The notes under the pieces were generated by a model that saw only the letters and a list, made by a program, of their open reading frames with translations, was not told the origin of the DNA and ran no database searches. From DAOTTW01 sp034437615 (GTDB lineage Bacteria; Chloroflexota; Anaerolineae; Aggregatilineales; Phototrophicaceae): a stretch of DNA of 14,894 nucleotides. This document shows positions 1 through 6,804 of this stretch, in pieces. Position 1 is the first letter of the stretch. Each line of letters begins with the position of its first letter. A program made the translations under genes and the position numbers. The DNA is taken from assembly GCA_034437615.1 (NCBI GenBank), contig DAOTTW010000242.1, positions 1 to 14,894 on the forward strand, written 5' to 3'.

Positions 1-305
1 ACAATGCGCGACAACCAATCCGGCTCCAGGCGCACACCCGCATCTGTGATCGCCAGAATATCGCCAGATGCCGCGTTTATGGCTCGGTTGCGGCCCGCGC
101 TGATATTCGCGCCCGCTTCGATGAATATCCGCAACGGCAACCGATCCGCATAGCTTTCGATGATCTGCACGGTGTCATCGCTGCTGCCGCCATCTACAAT
201 CACAATTTCGTCCGGCTGGCGCGTTTGACTCAGCAGGCCCTGCATCAGCTTATGGATGCTCTCGCCTTCGTTCAGCACGGTTGCGATCAGGCTAATCCTG
301 CTCAT
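1..305 (-). CDS. Family 2 glycosyltransferase, N-terminal part (runs off the window)
   Basis: The first 101 codons read as a GT-A fold glycosyltransferase of family 2, which transfers a sugar from a nucleotide-sugar donor, probably at the cytoplasmic membrane face for cell-surface polysaccharide. Visible signs are the opening strand SLIATVLNEGESI, the stretch QPDEIVIVDGGSSDDT (nucleotide-binding region, about residues 38-53), and GRNRAINAASGDILAITDAG (about residues 72-91), where DAG stands at the usual metal-binding D-x-D place. The ATG at 305-303 is the natural start: the GT-A fold begins right after it and the methyltransferase stop lies 11 bases upstream. The two genes are therefore probably cotranscribed. 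The purine-rich GGGTGGG just upstream is only a weak ribosome site. Acceptor and donor cannot be told, and the C-terminal half is outside the window. Confidence 0.87.
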   Translation of the reverse strand, partial: MSRISLIATVLNEGESIHKLMQGLLSQTRQPDEIVIVDGGSSDDTVQIIESYADRLPLRIFIEAGANISAGRNRAINAASGDILAITDAGVRLEPDWLSRI

Positions 306-316
306 GACAACCCACC

Positions 317-1435
317 CTATACATCCTCTTTATCAGCTTTATCAGCGCGGTATTGAGCGCGGCGCACGTCGATCTGTTGGCGGTCGCCTGCCTCATCTTC
401 GTAGTACCAGTGCAACCAGCCATTGCAGGATTGCGCGTCTTTCAGGCGTCGGCCCAGGCCATGAATCGTATCCATCATGCCGTTGCTCAGGCAGGCGAGT
501 TTGCCATTTTCGAGGATGATGGCCGTGACTTCGGGGCGGTCCAGATACAGTTTTTGGCCAATGTGAAAGTAGCCTTTGTCAATCAACGTCTTAAAGGCGA
601 CACGCGGCAATGTATTGCGCAGCGCGTCGGTAATATCGGGGTGCTTGGGGTCGATGGTATCCACTTTAGCGATGCGCTTTTCGGCGGCTTTGAAATAGAC
701 CGGATCGCTTTCGATGCCGATGCTATGCCGCAGCAGGTACTTAGCCACAGCAATCGTCGTGCCGGTGCCCATAAATGGGTCCAGGATCGTATCACCGGGG
801 TTGCTGGTCGCTAAAATGGCACGCCTGACCAACTCTTCGGGCTTCTGTGCCGGGTGCAATTTGCGGCCTGTGCGGTCTTTCAGGCGTTCGTCGCCGCCGC
901 AAGTGTGGATTTGCCACACGCTACCTGCCTGCTTGCCTGCGCCAAAATCGTTGAAGCGCTTCATCAGGTTATGATGAAATGTGTAGCGGCTTTTGTTGCT
1001 ATACTTGGCCCAAATCAAGAATTCCACATCGTTTTTGAAGCGCGAACCACGAAAATTCGGCATCCCGTTAATTTTGCGCCACGTAATCGTATTCATAATC
1101 CAATAGCCCATATCTTGCAGCATGGCCCCCACGCGAAAGATGTTGTGATACGTGCCCGAAATCCACAGCGCCGAGCGCGGCTTCATCACGCGGCGCAAGA
1201 GCGACAACCATTCATAGGTGAAGGCGTCATAATCCGCAAACCCTGTGAACTGATCCCAGTCTTCATGCATAGACTGTACCTGTGAATCATCAGGGCGGTA
1301 CAGGTCTTTATTCAGTTGCAGGTAATAGGGTGGGTCCGCAAACACAAGGTCTACGCTACGGGCTGGCAATTTTGGCAGCCATTTCAGGCAATCACCCAGT
1401 ATTAATTGTGCGGGTTTGGCTTGGGGTATGTTCAT
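317..1435 (-). CDS. CcrM/HinfI-type DNA adenine-N6 methyltransferase, probably GANTC-specific
   Basis: A 372-residue beta-class adenine methyltransferase. It would methylate the N6 of adenine with S-adenosylmethionine. Catalytic motif IV DPPY is at residues 34-37, and the AdoMet motif DPFMGTGTT is near 219-227 with HPAQKP (194-199) before it. The order IV before I defines the beta group. Around DPPY the text LQLNKDLYRPDDSQ and then WISGTYHNIFRVG and MPNFRGSRF closely match what I know of Caulobacter CcrM and HinfI methylase, so GANTC is the likely target (inference). Residues about 282-360 form the RAMA-like C-terminal domain that helps CcrM grip DNA. CcrM is about 358 residues, so the length fits. 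I chose the ATG at 1435 because AGGA sits 8 bases upstream; ATGs at 1444 and 1489 are also in frame. No restriction nuclease gene is next to it, so it looks solitary. Confidence 0.9.
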   Translation of the reverse strand: MNIPQAKPAQLILGDCLKWLPKLPARSVDLVFADPPYYLQLNKDLYRPDDSQVQSMHEDWDQFTGFADYDAFTYEWLSLLRRVMKPRSALWISGTYHNIFRVGAMLQDMGYWIMNTITWRKINGMPNFRGSRFKNDVEFLIWAKYSNKSRYTFHHNLMKRFNDFGAGKQAGSVWQIHTCGGDERLKDRTGRKLHPAQKPEELVRRAILATSNPGDTILDPFMGTGTTIAVAKYLLRHSIGIESDPVYFKAAEKRIAKVDTIDPKHPDITDALRNTLPRVAFKTLIDKGYFHIGQKLYLDRPEVTAIILENGKLACLSNGMMDTIHGLGRRLKDAQSCNGWLHWYYEDEAGDRQQIDVRRAQYRADKADKEDV

Positions 1436-1458
1436 GAATTGCATCCTAGCAGGCTTTT

Positions 1459-1498
1459 GACTCACCTGCAAGATAGCGGCGGCGCACAACGTTGAATC
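1459..1498. promoter_or_regulatory. Two GANTC sites upstream of the GANTC-type methyltransferase
   Basis: GACTC at 1459-1463 and GAATC at 1494-1498 lie in the gap between the ferredoxin terminator and the methyltransferase start. GANTC is expected about once per 256 bp, so two in 40 bp is only mildly unusual. In Caulobacter the ccrM promoter holds GANTC sites whose methylation state affects expression. A similar loop here is a guess. Confidence 0.25.
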
Positions 1499-1528
1499 AA
1501 AAACGCCTCGCAGGCCATGCGAGGCGTT
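1499..1528 (-). terminator. Intrinsic terminator of the ferredoxin gene
   Basis: A perfect 11-bp stem pairs 1502-1512 (AACGCCTCGCA) with 1518-1528, around a 5-base loop. Read on the minus strand it ends in a run of T (complement of 1499-1503). It starts 24 bases after the ferredoxin stop, so the ferredoxin message probably ends here and the methyltransferase needs its own promoter. Confidence 0.85.
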
Positions 1529-1552
1529 AACGCAAATACAGCAAGTGACAAA

Positions 1553-1906
1553 CTACATATTCAGGGCTTCGTAGCCTGGACCCTTCGAGAAGAAATCGTA
1601 GTTCGGCTGGATGTCCGGCGTCAGGTCTACGATGTCGCCTTCACCGTGAACGACAATTTCTTTCGAGTCGAACGGGACACGCTCCTGATCGGCCATCATC
1701 TCGTATTCGGAAGGGACCTCTTCTTCGATGAAGATGGCTTCAAATGGGCACTCTGGGATGCAGGCACCGCAATCAATGCAGGTATCGGGGTCGATAAAGT
1801 ACCAGGGCCACTCTTCTTCAGGCTTGCCCGCTACAATGCATTCTACCGGGCAAACTTCGACGCAAGCGCCGTCACGTAGGCAAAGGCTGGTGATAATGTG
1901 GGTCAT
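1553..1906 (-). CDS. Seven-iron-type ferredoxin ([3Fe-4S]/[4Fe-4S])
   Basis: A 117-residue soluble electron carrier. Cysteines are at 9, 15, 19 and 23, then 43, 46, 49 and 53. The second motif is a full CxxCxxCxxxCP. The first is C-x5-C-x3-CP, lacking the CxxC pair of 2[4Fe-4S] ferredoxins, as in the 7Fe ferredoxins of Azotobacter (FdI) and Bacillus. By analogy Cys9, Cys15 and Cys53 would hold a [3Fe-4S] cluster, and Cys19, Cys43, Cys46 and Cys49 a [4Fe-4S] cluster, with Cys23 free. The acidic tail of about 55 residues is also typical of this group. The ATG at 1906 follows AGGAG with 9 bases between. It stands alone, with its own terminator and a possible extended -10 promoter. The redox partner is not shown by the neighbours. 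Confidence 0.94.
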   Translation of the reverse strand: MTHIITSLCLRDGACVEVCPVECIVAGKPEEEWPWYFIDPDTCIDCGACIPECPFEAIFIEEEVPSEYEMMADQERVPFDSKEIVVHGEGDIVDLTPDIQPNYDFFSKGPGYEALNM

Positions 1907-1960
1907 CGATGCTTTCTCCTGAGTCTAATTGGTAACGGGTTAGCCCGCAACTGTGTTTGT

Positions 1961-1969
1961 AGCATAGCA
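1961..1969 (-). promoter_or_regulatory. Possible extended -10 promoter of the ferredoxin gene
   Basis: On the minus strand the sequence reads TGCTATGCT, an extended -10 element (TGn before a 4/6 TATAAT match), 55 bases upstream of the ATG. No good -35 box is seen at 16-18 bases. The same TGCTAT core appears at the other candidate promoters of this window. Confidence 0.3.
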
Positions 1970-2314
1970 AAGTGTACCCCGCGTTTCTGTGACTTTTGTT
2001 GGATTTGAAAACCGAATTTGCCGCTTGCGCACACAATCGTTAAAAGTGGTAGCAAATTATTTTCACGCAGGTTAAACTTGCTTCAGGATAGCGCTACACG
2101 ATGGAAATGATATAAATAGCCCCCCTACCAGCGTGGGCATACGTCAAGCCTTGCCTGTCATTTACTTCATGTGGATTTCATAAGGATTTCACGTTTAGCA
2201 AACATTCGATCAGTCCGGTTGAAAGCGCCGCTGAGCGATGGAATACGCCTAGTGTAGGCTCAAGGGTACTCGCACGGGCTTGGCAATATCGTGCAAATTA
2301 CACAGGGCGTTGGT

Positions 2315-2342
2315 TTGCATGGTCATATACTTATGCTATATT
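2315..2342 (+). promoter_or_regulatory. Possible promoter of the oligopeptide importer genes
   Basis: A weak -35 box TTGCAT (2315-2320) is followed after 16 bases by TATATT (2337-2342), which is preceded by TGC to give an extended -10, TGCTATATT. If used, it gives a leader of about 128 bases containing the inverted repeat at 2383-2428. Confidence 0.35.
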
Positions 2343-2382
2343 CATCAAGCCAGTTTCTCTGTACCATAGGGCTATCTTGCGT

Positions 2383-2428
2383 ACTGTCAAGCGCTCTCAG
2401 CATAGAGAAGCAGCATTTACTTGACAGT
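2383..2428 (+). repeat. Inverted repeat in the leader of the ABC importer operon
   Basis: ACTGTCAAG (2383-2391) and CTTGACAGT (2420-2428) are perfect inverted copies with 28 bases between. G-U pairs could extend the stem by two in RNA. Inside it CTCT (2394-2397) can pair with AGAG (2404-2407). It ends 35 bases before the Shine-Dalgarno of the binding-protein gene and has no U-run, so it is a leader stem or a two-site operator rather than a terminator. Confidence 0.5.
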
Positions 2429-2476
2429 GTATGCAATGTAACAACCCAACTTTCTCACTTTTTGGAGGATACATTT

Positions 2477-4186
2477 ATGAAAAAGTTTACACGTCTGATG
2501 GGCTTCGTGCTTGCCATCGTGATGCTATTCGCAGTCAGCATCACCGGCGCGCAAGAAGACCGCAAAGTGCTGAACTACAGTTTCGGCCCCGGTGACATCC
2601 CCAGCCTGGACCCCTCGCTTGGTACTGATACCAGTTCTATTCAAGTGGTTGTCGAACTCTTCCCCGGCCTGACGCGCCTGGACGAAGTGACGCTCGACAT
2701 TGACCCAGGCATGGCCGACTGGGAAGTTTCTGAGGATGGCCTGACCTACACCTTCAGCTTGCTGGAAGAGGTGCCCTGGGTGCAGTACGACGCCGAAGCT
2801 GATGCCGTTGTCGAAGCGACGGACGCAGACGGAAACGTGCGCTTTGTGACCGCCGAGGACTTCCGCTATGGTATGCTGCGCTCGATGGATGCCCGCACAG
2901 GTAGCTACTACGGCGGCATTCTGTCCGCGTGGGTTGCTGGTGGCGAAGCGCTGAACACCGCCGAAATCGGCGAGGACATGAGCGACGAAGCCGCCGCTGA
3001 GATGATCGAGGGCTTGATGGACGAGGTTGGCATCCGCGCTGTGGATGACTACACCCTGGAAGTGGACGTAACCACTCCGGCGGCCTTCCTGCCGAATATC
3101 TTCGGTATGTGGATGGCGACGGCTCAGCCGCAGTGGGTCGTGGAAGAATTTGGCGACTTCTGGACCGAGCCGGAAAACATCGTCACCTTCGGCCCCTTCG
3201 CCCTGAAAGCATGGCTGCACGGTGAAAGCATCACGATGGTAAAGAACCCCTTCTGGGCCGGCACAGACGCCATCCCCGCCCCGGCCATTGACGAAGTTTT
3301 CGCGACGATGCTGGATGCCGAGCCACAGTTGGCCAACTACGAAGCCGGTTCGCTGGATATTGCCGATGTGCCGCTGGCCGACATCGACCGCATCCAGGCC
3401 GACCCCACCCTGAGCGCTGAACTCAGCATCGGTGAAGGTAGCTGCACCTACATGTATATCTTCAACACCACGAAGGCCCCCTTCGATGACGTGCGCGTCC
3501 GTCAGGCGTTCTCGCTGGCGCTGGATCGTCAGGACATCATCGACAACGTGCTTCAGGGTGGTCAGGCCCCGGCAGCGTTCTTCAGCCGCCCGAACCTGAT
3601 TGCTGCACCGACTGCCGAAGACTATCCTGATTTCGTGCTCGGTGAAGACCTGGACCGCGCCATTGAACTGCTCGATGAATACCGCGCCGAAGTCGGTGAA
3701 CTGCCTGCCATCAGTCTGTGGCACAACGAATCCAGTGGTCACGCTGCGATTGCTGCTGCGGCCATCGACATGTGGAGCGACCTGGACGTAGAGGTGAGCA
3801 CCCAAACGCAGGAATGGGCCGTCTATCTGGATACCATCAAGTCCGATGAAACCGCCCCGCAGGTCTTCCGCTATGCCTGGTGCCTGGATTACCCCGATAC
3901 GCATAACTTCCTGTACGACGTATTCCACAGCAGTGTGCGTGAACTCGGCATCGGCTACGACACCGGCGCGGAAATCGACCCGCTGCTAGAGGCTGCCCTG
4001 GTCGAAACCGACACGGAAGCCCGTCAAGCGCTGTATGCAGAAGCAGAGTACATCTTCGCGACCCGTGACGCCGTTTATGCGCCGATCTACTACTACACCT
4101 CGCTATCGCTGACCAAGCCGAATGTGGAACGCACCTACTCGGTGATCGGTACACAGCGCTTCGAGAAGTGGAACATCGTAGACTAA
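2477..4186 (+). CDS. Extracellular solute-binding protein of family 5 (OppA/DppA-like)
   Basis: The 569-residue product is the secreted receptor of a peptide-type ABC importer (SBP_bac_5, cluster C). It starts with a clear signal peptide: MKK, a hydrophobic stretch, and likely cleavage after SITGA around residue 25. There is no lipobox cysteine; the only two cysteines seen are near residues 323 and 469, so it is not a standard lipoprotein. The mature part opens with LNYSFGPGDIPSLDPSLGTD and continues to LTYTFSLLEEVPW and later FDDVRVRQAFSLALDRQDII, all hallmarks of this family. The usual size is 500-600 residues. I chose the ATG at 2477 because GGAGGA stands 8 bases before it and the signal peptide begins there, although the frame is open further upstream. 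Two permease genes follow after a hairpin. The ligand could be a peptide, a sugar oligomer or nickel-like; the sequence does not decide. Confidence 0.92.
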   Translation: MKKFTRLMGFVLAIVMLFAVSITGAQEDRKVLNYSFGPGDIPSLDPSLGTDTSSIQVVVELFPGLTRLDEVTLDIDPGMADWEVSEDGLTYTFSLLEEVPWVQYDAEADAVVEATDADGNVRFVTAEDFRYGMLRSMDARTGSYYGGILSAWVAGGEALNTAEIGEDMSDEAAAEMIEGLMDEVGIRAVDDYTLEVDVTTPAAFLPNIFGMWMATAQPQWVVEEFGDFWTEPENIVTFGPFALKAWLHGESITMVKNPFWAGTDAIPAPAIDEVFATMLDAEPQLANYEAGSLDIADVPLADIDRIQADPTLSAELSIGEGSCTYMYIFNTTKAPFDDVRVRQAFSLALDRQDIIDNVLQGGQAPAAFFSRPNLIAAPTAEDYPDFVLGEDLDRAIELLDEYRAEVGELPAISLWHNESSGHAAIAAAAIDMWSDLDVEVSTQTQEWAVYLDTIKSDETAPQVFRYAWCLDYPDTHNFLYDVFHSSVRELGIGYDTGAEIDPLLEAALVETDTEARQALYAEAEYIFATRDAVYAPIYYYTSLSLTKPNVERTYSVIGTQRFEKWNIVD

Positions 4187-4240
4187 GCGACAACACGCCT
4201 GACTGTAGGGGTGAGATAACGCGCTTCAACATGCGCACAT

Positions 4241-4272
4241 TGTAGCCGGACGCGCTTCAGCGCGTCCCTACA
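4241..4272. repeat. Intercistronic palindrome, member of a short repeat family
   Basis: GGACGCGC (4248-4255) pairs perfectly with GCGCGTCC (4260-4267) around a TTCA loop. TGTAG (4241-4245) then pairs with CTACA (4268-4272) beyond a two-base CC bulge, giving 13 pairs. There is no T-run, so it is not a classical terminator. It sits between the binding-protein and permease genes, where such stems often protect the upstream message and lower downstream expression. A degenerate inverted copy is at 8019-8046. A further small hairpin, TTAAAG/CTTTAA, lies at 4320-4337. Confidence 0.75.
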
Positions 4273-4361
4273 TGGCAGTTACGCCCCTGCTTCGGCCTTT
4301 TGCCATTGCAAAACAAATGTTAAAGCCAATTCTTTAATCGGTGACGAAAGTCGGTTGAGCT

Positions 4362-5378
4362 ATGACCCAGTATATTATTCGTCGGGTGCTCTCGATGTTC
4401 CTGGTGTTGTTGGTGGTGTCGATGGTGACGTTCGTGTTTATGCGTGCCATGCCCGGTAACCCCTTCGACTCCGAACGCACCGTGCCCGAACGTGTCATTC
4501 GTCAGCTAGAGCAAAAATACAGGCTGGACCTGCCGGTTTGGCAGCAATTCGTAGAGTACATCGGCGGCGTGGCCGTGCCGCGCATCACCGATAACGAATT
4601 GCCGCGTTCGACGCTGAACGATTACCTGATTAACATCTACATCCCCGGTGTAGACCGCACCCTGCGCATAATGAACTTCGGCCCGTCCTACACCAGCTAC
4701 TCGCAATCCGTCAACGATTACTTCAGGGAGCGCCTGCCTGTGTCGTTTCAGCTTGGGCTAGGGGCGCTGTTCGTGGCGATGATTATCGGCATCCCAGCAG
4801 GCATCATCGCAGCCCTACGCCGCAACACAGGCTGGGATTATTTCAGCATGAGCCTAGCGATTATCGGCGTCTCGGTGCCTGTGATCGTCTCCGGGCCAAT
4901 TCTGCAATATTTCTTCGGGGTGCGCCTCGGCATCGCGCCGGTAACGTTCCAGCGTGACCTGTATTTTGCCAGCCTCGTCATGCCCGCGTTTGCGCTAGGT
5001 TTCAGCGCCTCGGCGCTGCTAGCACGCCTGACCCGCGCTAGCCTGCTGCAAGTGCTGAATGAGGATTACATCCGCACCGCACGCGCCAAAGGTGTGCGCG
5101 AGCGGCTGGTGATTACCTACCACGCGCTGAAGAACGCCATGATTCCAGTCGTGACGGTTCTGGGACCGCTGTTCGCCGCGCTGGTGACGGGCAGCTTCGT
5201 CACGGAGATTATCTTCGGCATACCGGGCATCGGGGAATTCTTCGTTTCCAGCATCACCAACCGAGATTACCCCGTGATTATGGGCGTGACGCTGCTGTAC
5301 GGCTTCTTCCTCGTGTTCTCAAATCTCGTCGTCGATCTTGTGTATGCGTGGCTCGATCCGCGTATTACTTACAGCTAG
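4362..5378 (+). CDS. DppB/OppB-like ABC importer permease
   Basis: The 338-residue protein is one of the two membrane halves of a dipeptide/oligopeptide-type importer. It opens with MTQYIIRRVLSMFLVLLVVS, the usual first helix of DppB-type permeases. The family phrase DYFRERLPVSFQLG follows at about 119-132, then several membrane helices. The EAA loop that docks the ATPase is EDYIRTARAKG at 234-244, with DYPVIMGVTLLYG near 302-314. The loop outside the cell between helix 1 and helix 2 (about 62-120) is longer than in the classical members. No Shine-Dalgarno is evident before the ATG at 4362. It lies 175 bases after the binding-protein gene, with a palindrome between, and 16 bases before its partner permease. 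No ATPase gene is adjacent. Confidence 0.93.
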   Translation: MTQYIIRRVLSMFLVLLVVSMVTFVFMRAMPGNPFDSERTVPERVIRQLEQKYRLDLPVWQQFVEYIGGVAVPRITDNELPRSTLNDYLINIYIPGVDRTLRIMNFGPSYTSYSQSVNDYFRERLPVSFQLGLGALFVAMIIGIPAGIIAALRRNTGWDYFSMSLAIIGVSVPVIVSGPILQYFFGVRLGIAPVTFQRDLYFASLVMPAFALGFSASALLARLTRASLLQVLNEDYIRTARAKGVRERLVITYHALKNAMIPVVTVLGPLFAALVTGSFVTEIIFGIPGIGEFFVSSITNRDYPVIMGVTLLYGFFLVFSNLVVDLVYAWLDPRITYS

Positions 5379-5394
5379 AAAGGGGCGTGTCGCA

Positions 5395-6798
5395 ATGTTT
5401 GAAGAAACAACCAAGACGAAAGCCGCTGGCACTGTGGCCAACCTGAGTCAACCGGTCAAGCGCCGCAGCCCCTTTCAGGATTCGCTGGCTCGGCTGATGC
5501 GCAATCGCTTCGCCGTGCTCGGCCTTATCATCATCGTTATTAACTTCACGCTGGCTATCTTCGCGGATTTTGTCGCACCATTCGACTATGCACAGCAGGA
5601 CCGCGAAGCCGCAAACGCCGCGCCGCAAGTGGTGATTGATATGTTCGGCCTGAAGGTGCGCGATGAAAGCTGGCGCGTGCGTGATGGCGAAACCGTGCAC
5701 GTACAGACGGGCGATGCCGTGCAAACAGATGATCCGCTGATTACGGAGCGTGAGCGCCGCCGCCCGGATATTTTCGCCAATATGGACGGCACCGTATTTG
5801 TGGACGACTCAAGCCTGGAATTGACGCAATTAGAGGTCGAGCGCATCCCGATACCCGCCAATGCACAACTGCTGTACGAGGGCCTGGGGGCAGGAAGCAG
5901 CGTTGATGTAAGCGCAGGTGATGAATTGCTGGTCACGGGTGATGAAACCATCGTCGCACCCATCGACGGCAAACTGTATCTGGATGCCGATGGTGCTGAG
6001 TTGCTGGTACGTCCGCCCAATATCGGCGGGTATGTGGCGCTGCGTGCAAAGTACCCGCTAGGCGCGGATAACCTGGGGCGTGACCTGCTGAGCCGCATCA
6101 TCTACGGGGCGCGTGTCTCGCTGTCGGTGGCCATCGTCGGCCCACTGACCGCGTTGATTATCGGCCTGACGATTGGCCTGCTCTCCGGTTACATCGGCGG
6201 CTGGGTGGATAACCTGCTGATGCGCTTTGTGGATGTCGTGTATGCCTTCCCGACGTTGCTGCTGATTATCCTGATGATGACGCTCTTCCGAAGTGACGCC
6301 TTCACACAGCAGGAAATGCAGGGCACGCTGTTGTATAACATGGCACAGCTTGACCGAAGTATGGGCGGTATGTTGTTCATCTTCATCGGTATCGGCCTCA
6401 CGTCCTGGGTGGGCCTCTCGCGCCTGACGCGCGGGCAGGTACTCTCCATCCGCGAGCAAGAGTACATCATCGCGGCGCGTGCGATGGGCGGCGGCAATCG
6501 GCGCATCCTGCTACGGCATGTGTTGCCGAATATCATGGGGCCGATTGTCGTGGCCGAAACGCTGACAATCCCGACGTACATCCGCTATGAAGCCTTCTTG
6601 AGCTTTATCGGCCTGGGGGTGAACCCACCGACGCCAAGCTGGGGTGGCATGATTAGCGAAGGTGCGGACGCCATCAATGCCTACCCGTATCAGGCGCTAT
6701 TCCCGGCGTTGGCGCTGTTCTTCATCATGTTTGCCTTCAACTTCCTGGGGGATGGGCTGCGTGATGCGCTAGACCCGCGTATGCGTGGCGTCGATTAA
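5395..6798 (+). CDS. DppC/OppC-like ABC importer permease with a large extracytoplasmic insertion
   Basis: At 467 residues this is about 150 longer than the usual 300 of DppC-type permeases. Helix 1 is at about 39-60 (VLGLIIIVINFTLAIFADFV). The family signature YPLGADNLGRD is only reached at 220-230, followed by IIYGARVSLSVA, and the ATPase-docking EAA loop is EQEYIIAARAMGGG at 354-367. Residues about 66-218 are extra. They hold two similar units, VHVQTGDAVQ...DIFANMDGTVFV (101-136) and VDVSAGDELL...TIVAPIDGKLYL (170-196), each like a lipoyl/barrel-sandwich-hybrid half. A second, smaller extra loop is at about 298-323. The ATG at 5395 has AAAGGGG 9 bases upstream and lies 16 bases after dppB; an upstream start inside dppB is less likely. 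It would pair with the DppB-like half; the ATPases must be encoded elsewhere. Confidence 0.93.
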   Translation: MFEETTKTKAAGTVANLSQPVKRRSPFQDSLARLMRNRFAVLGLIIIVINFTLAIFADFVAPFDYAQQDREAANAAPQVVIDMFGLKVRDESWRVRDGETVHVQTGDAVQTDDPLITERERRRPDIFANMDGTVFVDDSSLELTQLEVERIPIPANAQLLYEGLGAGSSVDVSAGDELLVTGDETIVAPIDGKLYLDADGAELLVRPPNIGGYVALRAKYPLGADNLGRDLLSRIIYGARVSLSVAIVGPLTALIIGLTIGLLSGYIGGWVDNLLMRFVDVVYAFPTLLLIILMMTLFRSDAFTQQEMQGTLLYNMAQLDRSMGGMLFIFIGIGLTSWVGLSRLTRGQVLSIREQEYIIAARAMGGGNRRILLRHVLPNIMGPIVVAETLTIPTYIRYEAFLSFIGLGVNPPTPSWGGMISEGADAINAYPYQALFPALALFFIMFAFNFLGDGLRDALDPRMRGVD

Positions 6799-6804
6799 CC
6801 GCTT

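Larger units (their letters stand above)
1907..2476. other. 570-bp gene-free region between divergent ferredoxin and ABC importer genes
   Basis: No convincing coding frame lies here; an open frame does run upstream of the binding-protein start but has neither homology nor a ribosome site. The left end should hold the ferredoxin promoter and the right end the importer promoter and leader. A small perfect hairpin GCCTA-GTG-TAGGC sits at 2247-2259, and TATAAA at 2111-2116 has no matching -35 box. I recognise no riboswitch or tRNA. Confidence 0.6.

Noticed and set aside
353..1285. Plus-strand open frames within the methyltransferase gene
   Set aside because: The minus-strand product has all methyltransferase motifs in order; the plus-strand frames overlap one another and lack ribosome sites and domains.
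1436..1489. Start of the methyltransferase at 1489 or 1444
   Set aside because: The added residues do not belong to the conserved fold, and AGGA is best placed for the ATG at 1435. The case is not closed.
1517..1879. Open frame on the plus strand across the ferredoxin gene
   Set aside because: It begins inside the terminator stem and its product has no family features; the cysteine pattern on the minus strand proves the true frame.
2421..2449. Promoter from the perfect TTGACA at 2421-2426
   Set aside because: Seventeen bases downstream the sequence is ACCCAA, which is no -10 box; the TTGACA is better seen as part of the inverted repeat arm.
2291..2476. Longer N-terminus for the binding protein, since the frame is open upstream
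   Set aside because: There is no ribosome site at the upstream start, the added 62 residues have no family match, and the GGAGGA plus signal peptide fix the start at 2477.
2525..3928. A 467-codon open frame antisense to the binding-protein gene
   Set aside because: Its translation has no recognisable domain, it has no ribosome site, and it is explained by the codon bias of the real gene on the other strand.
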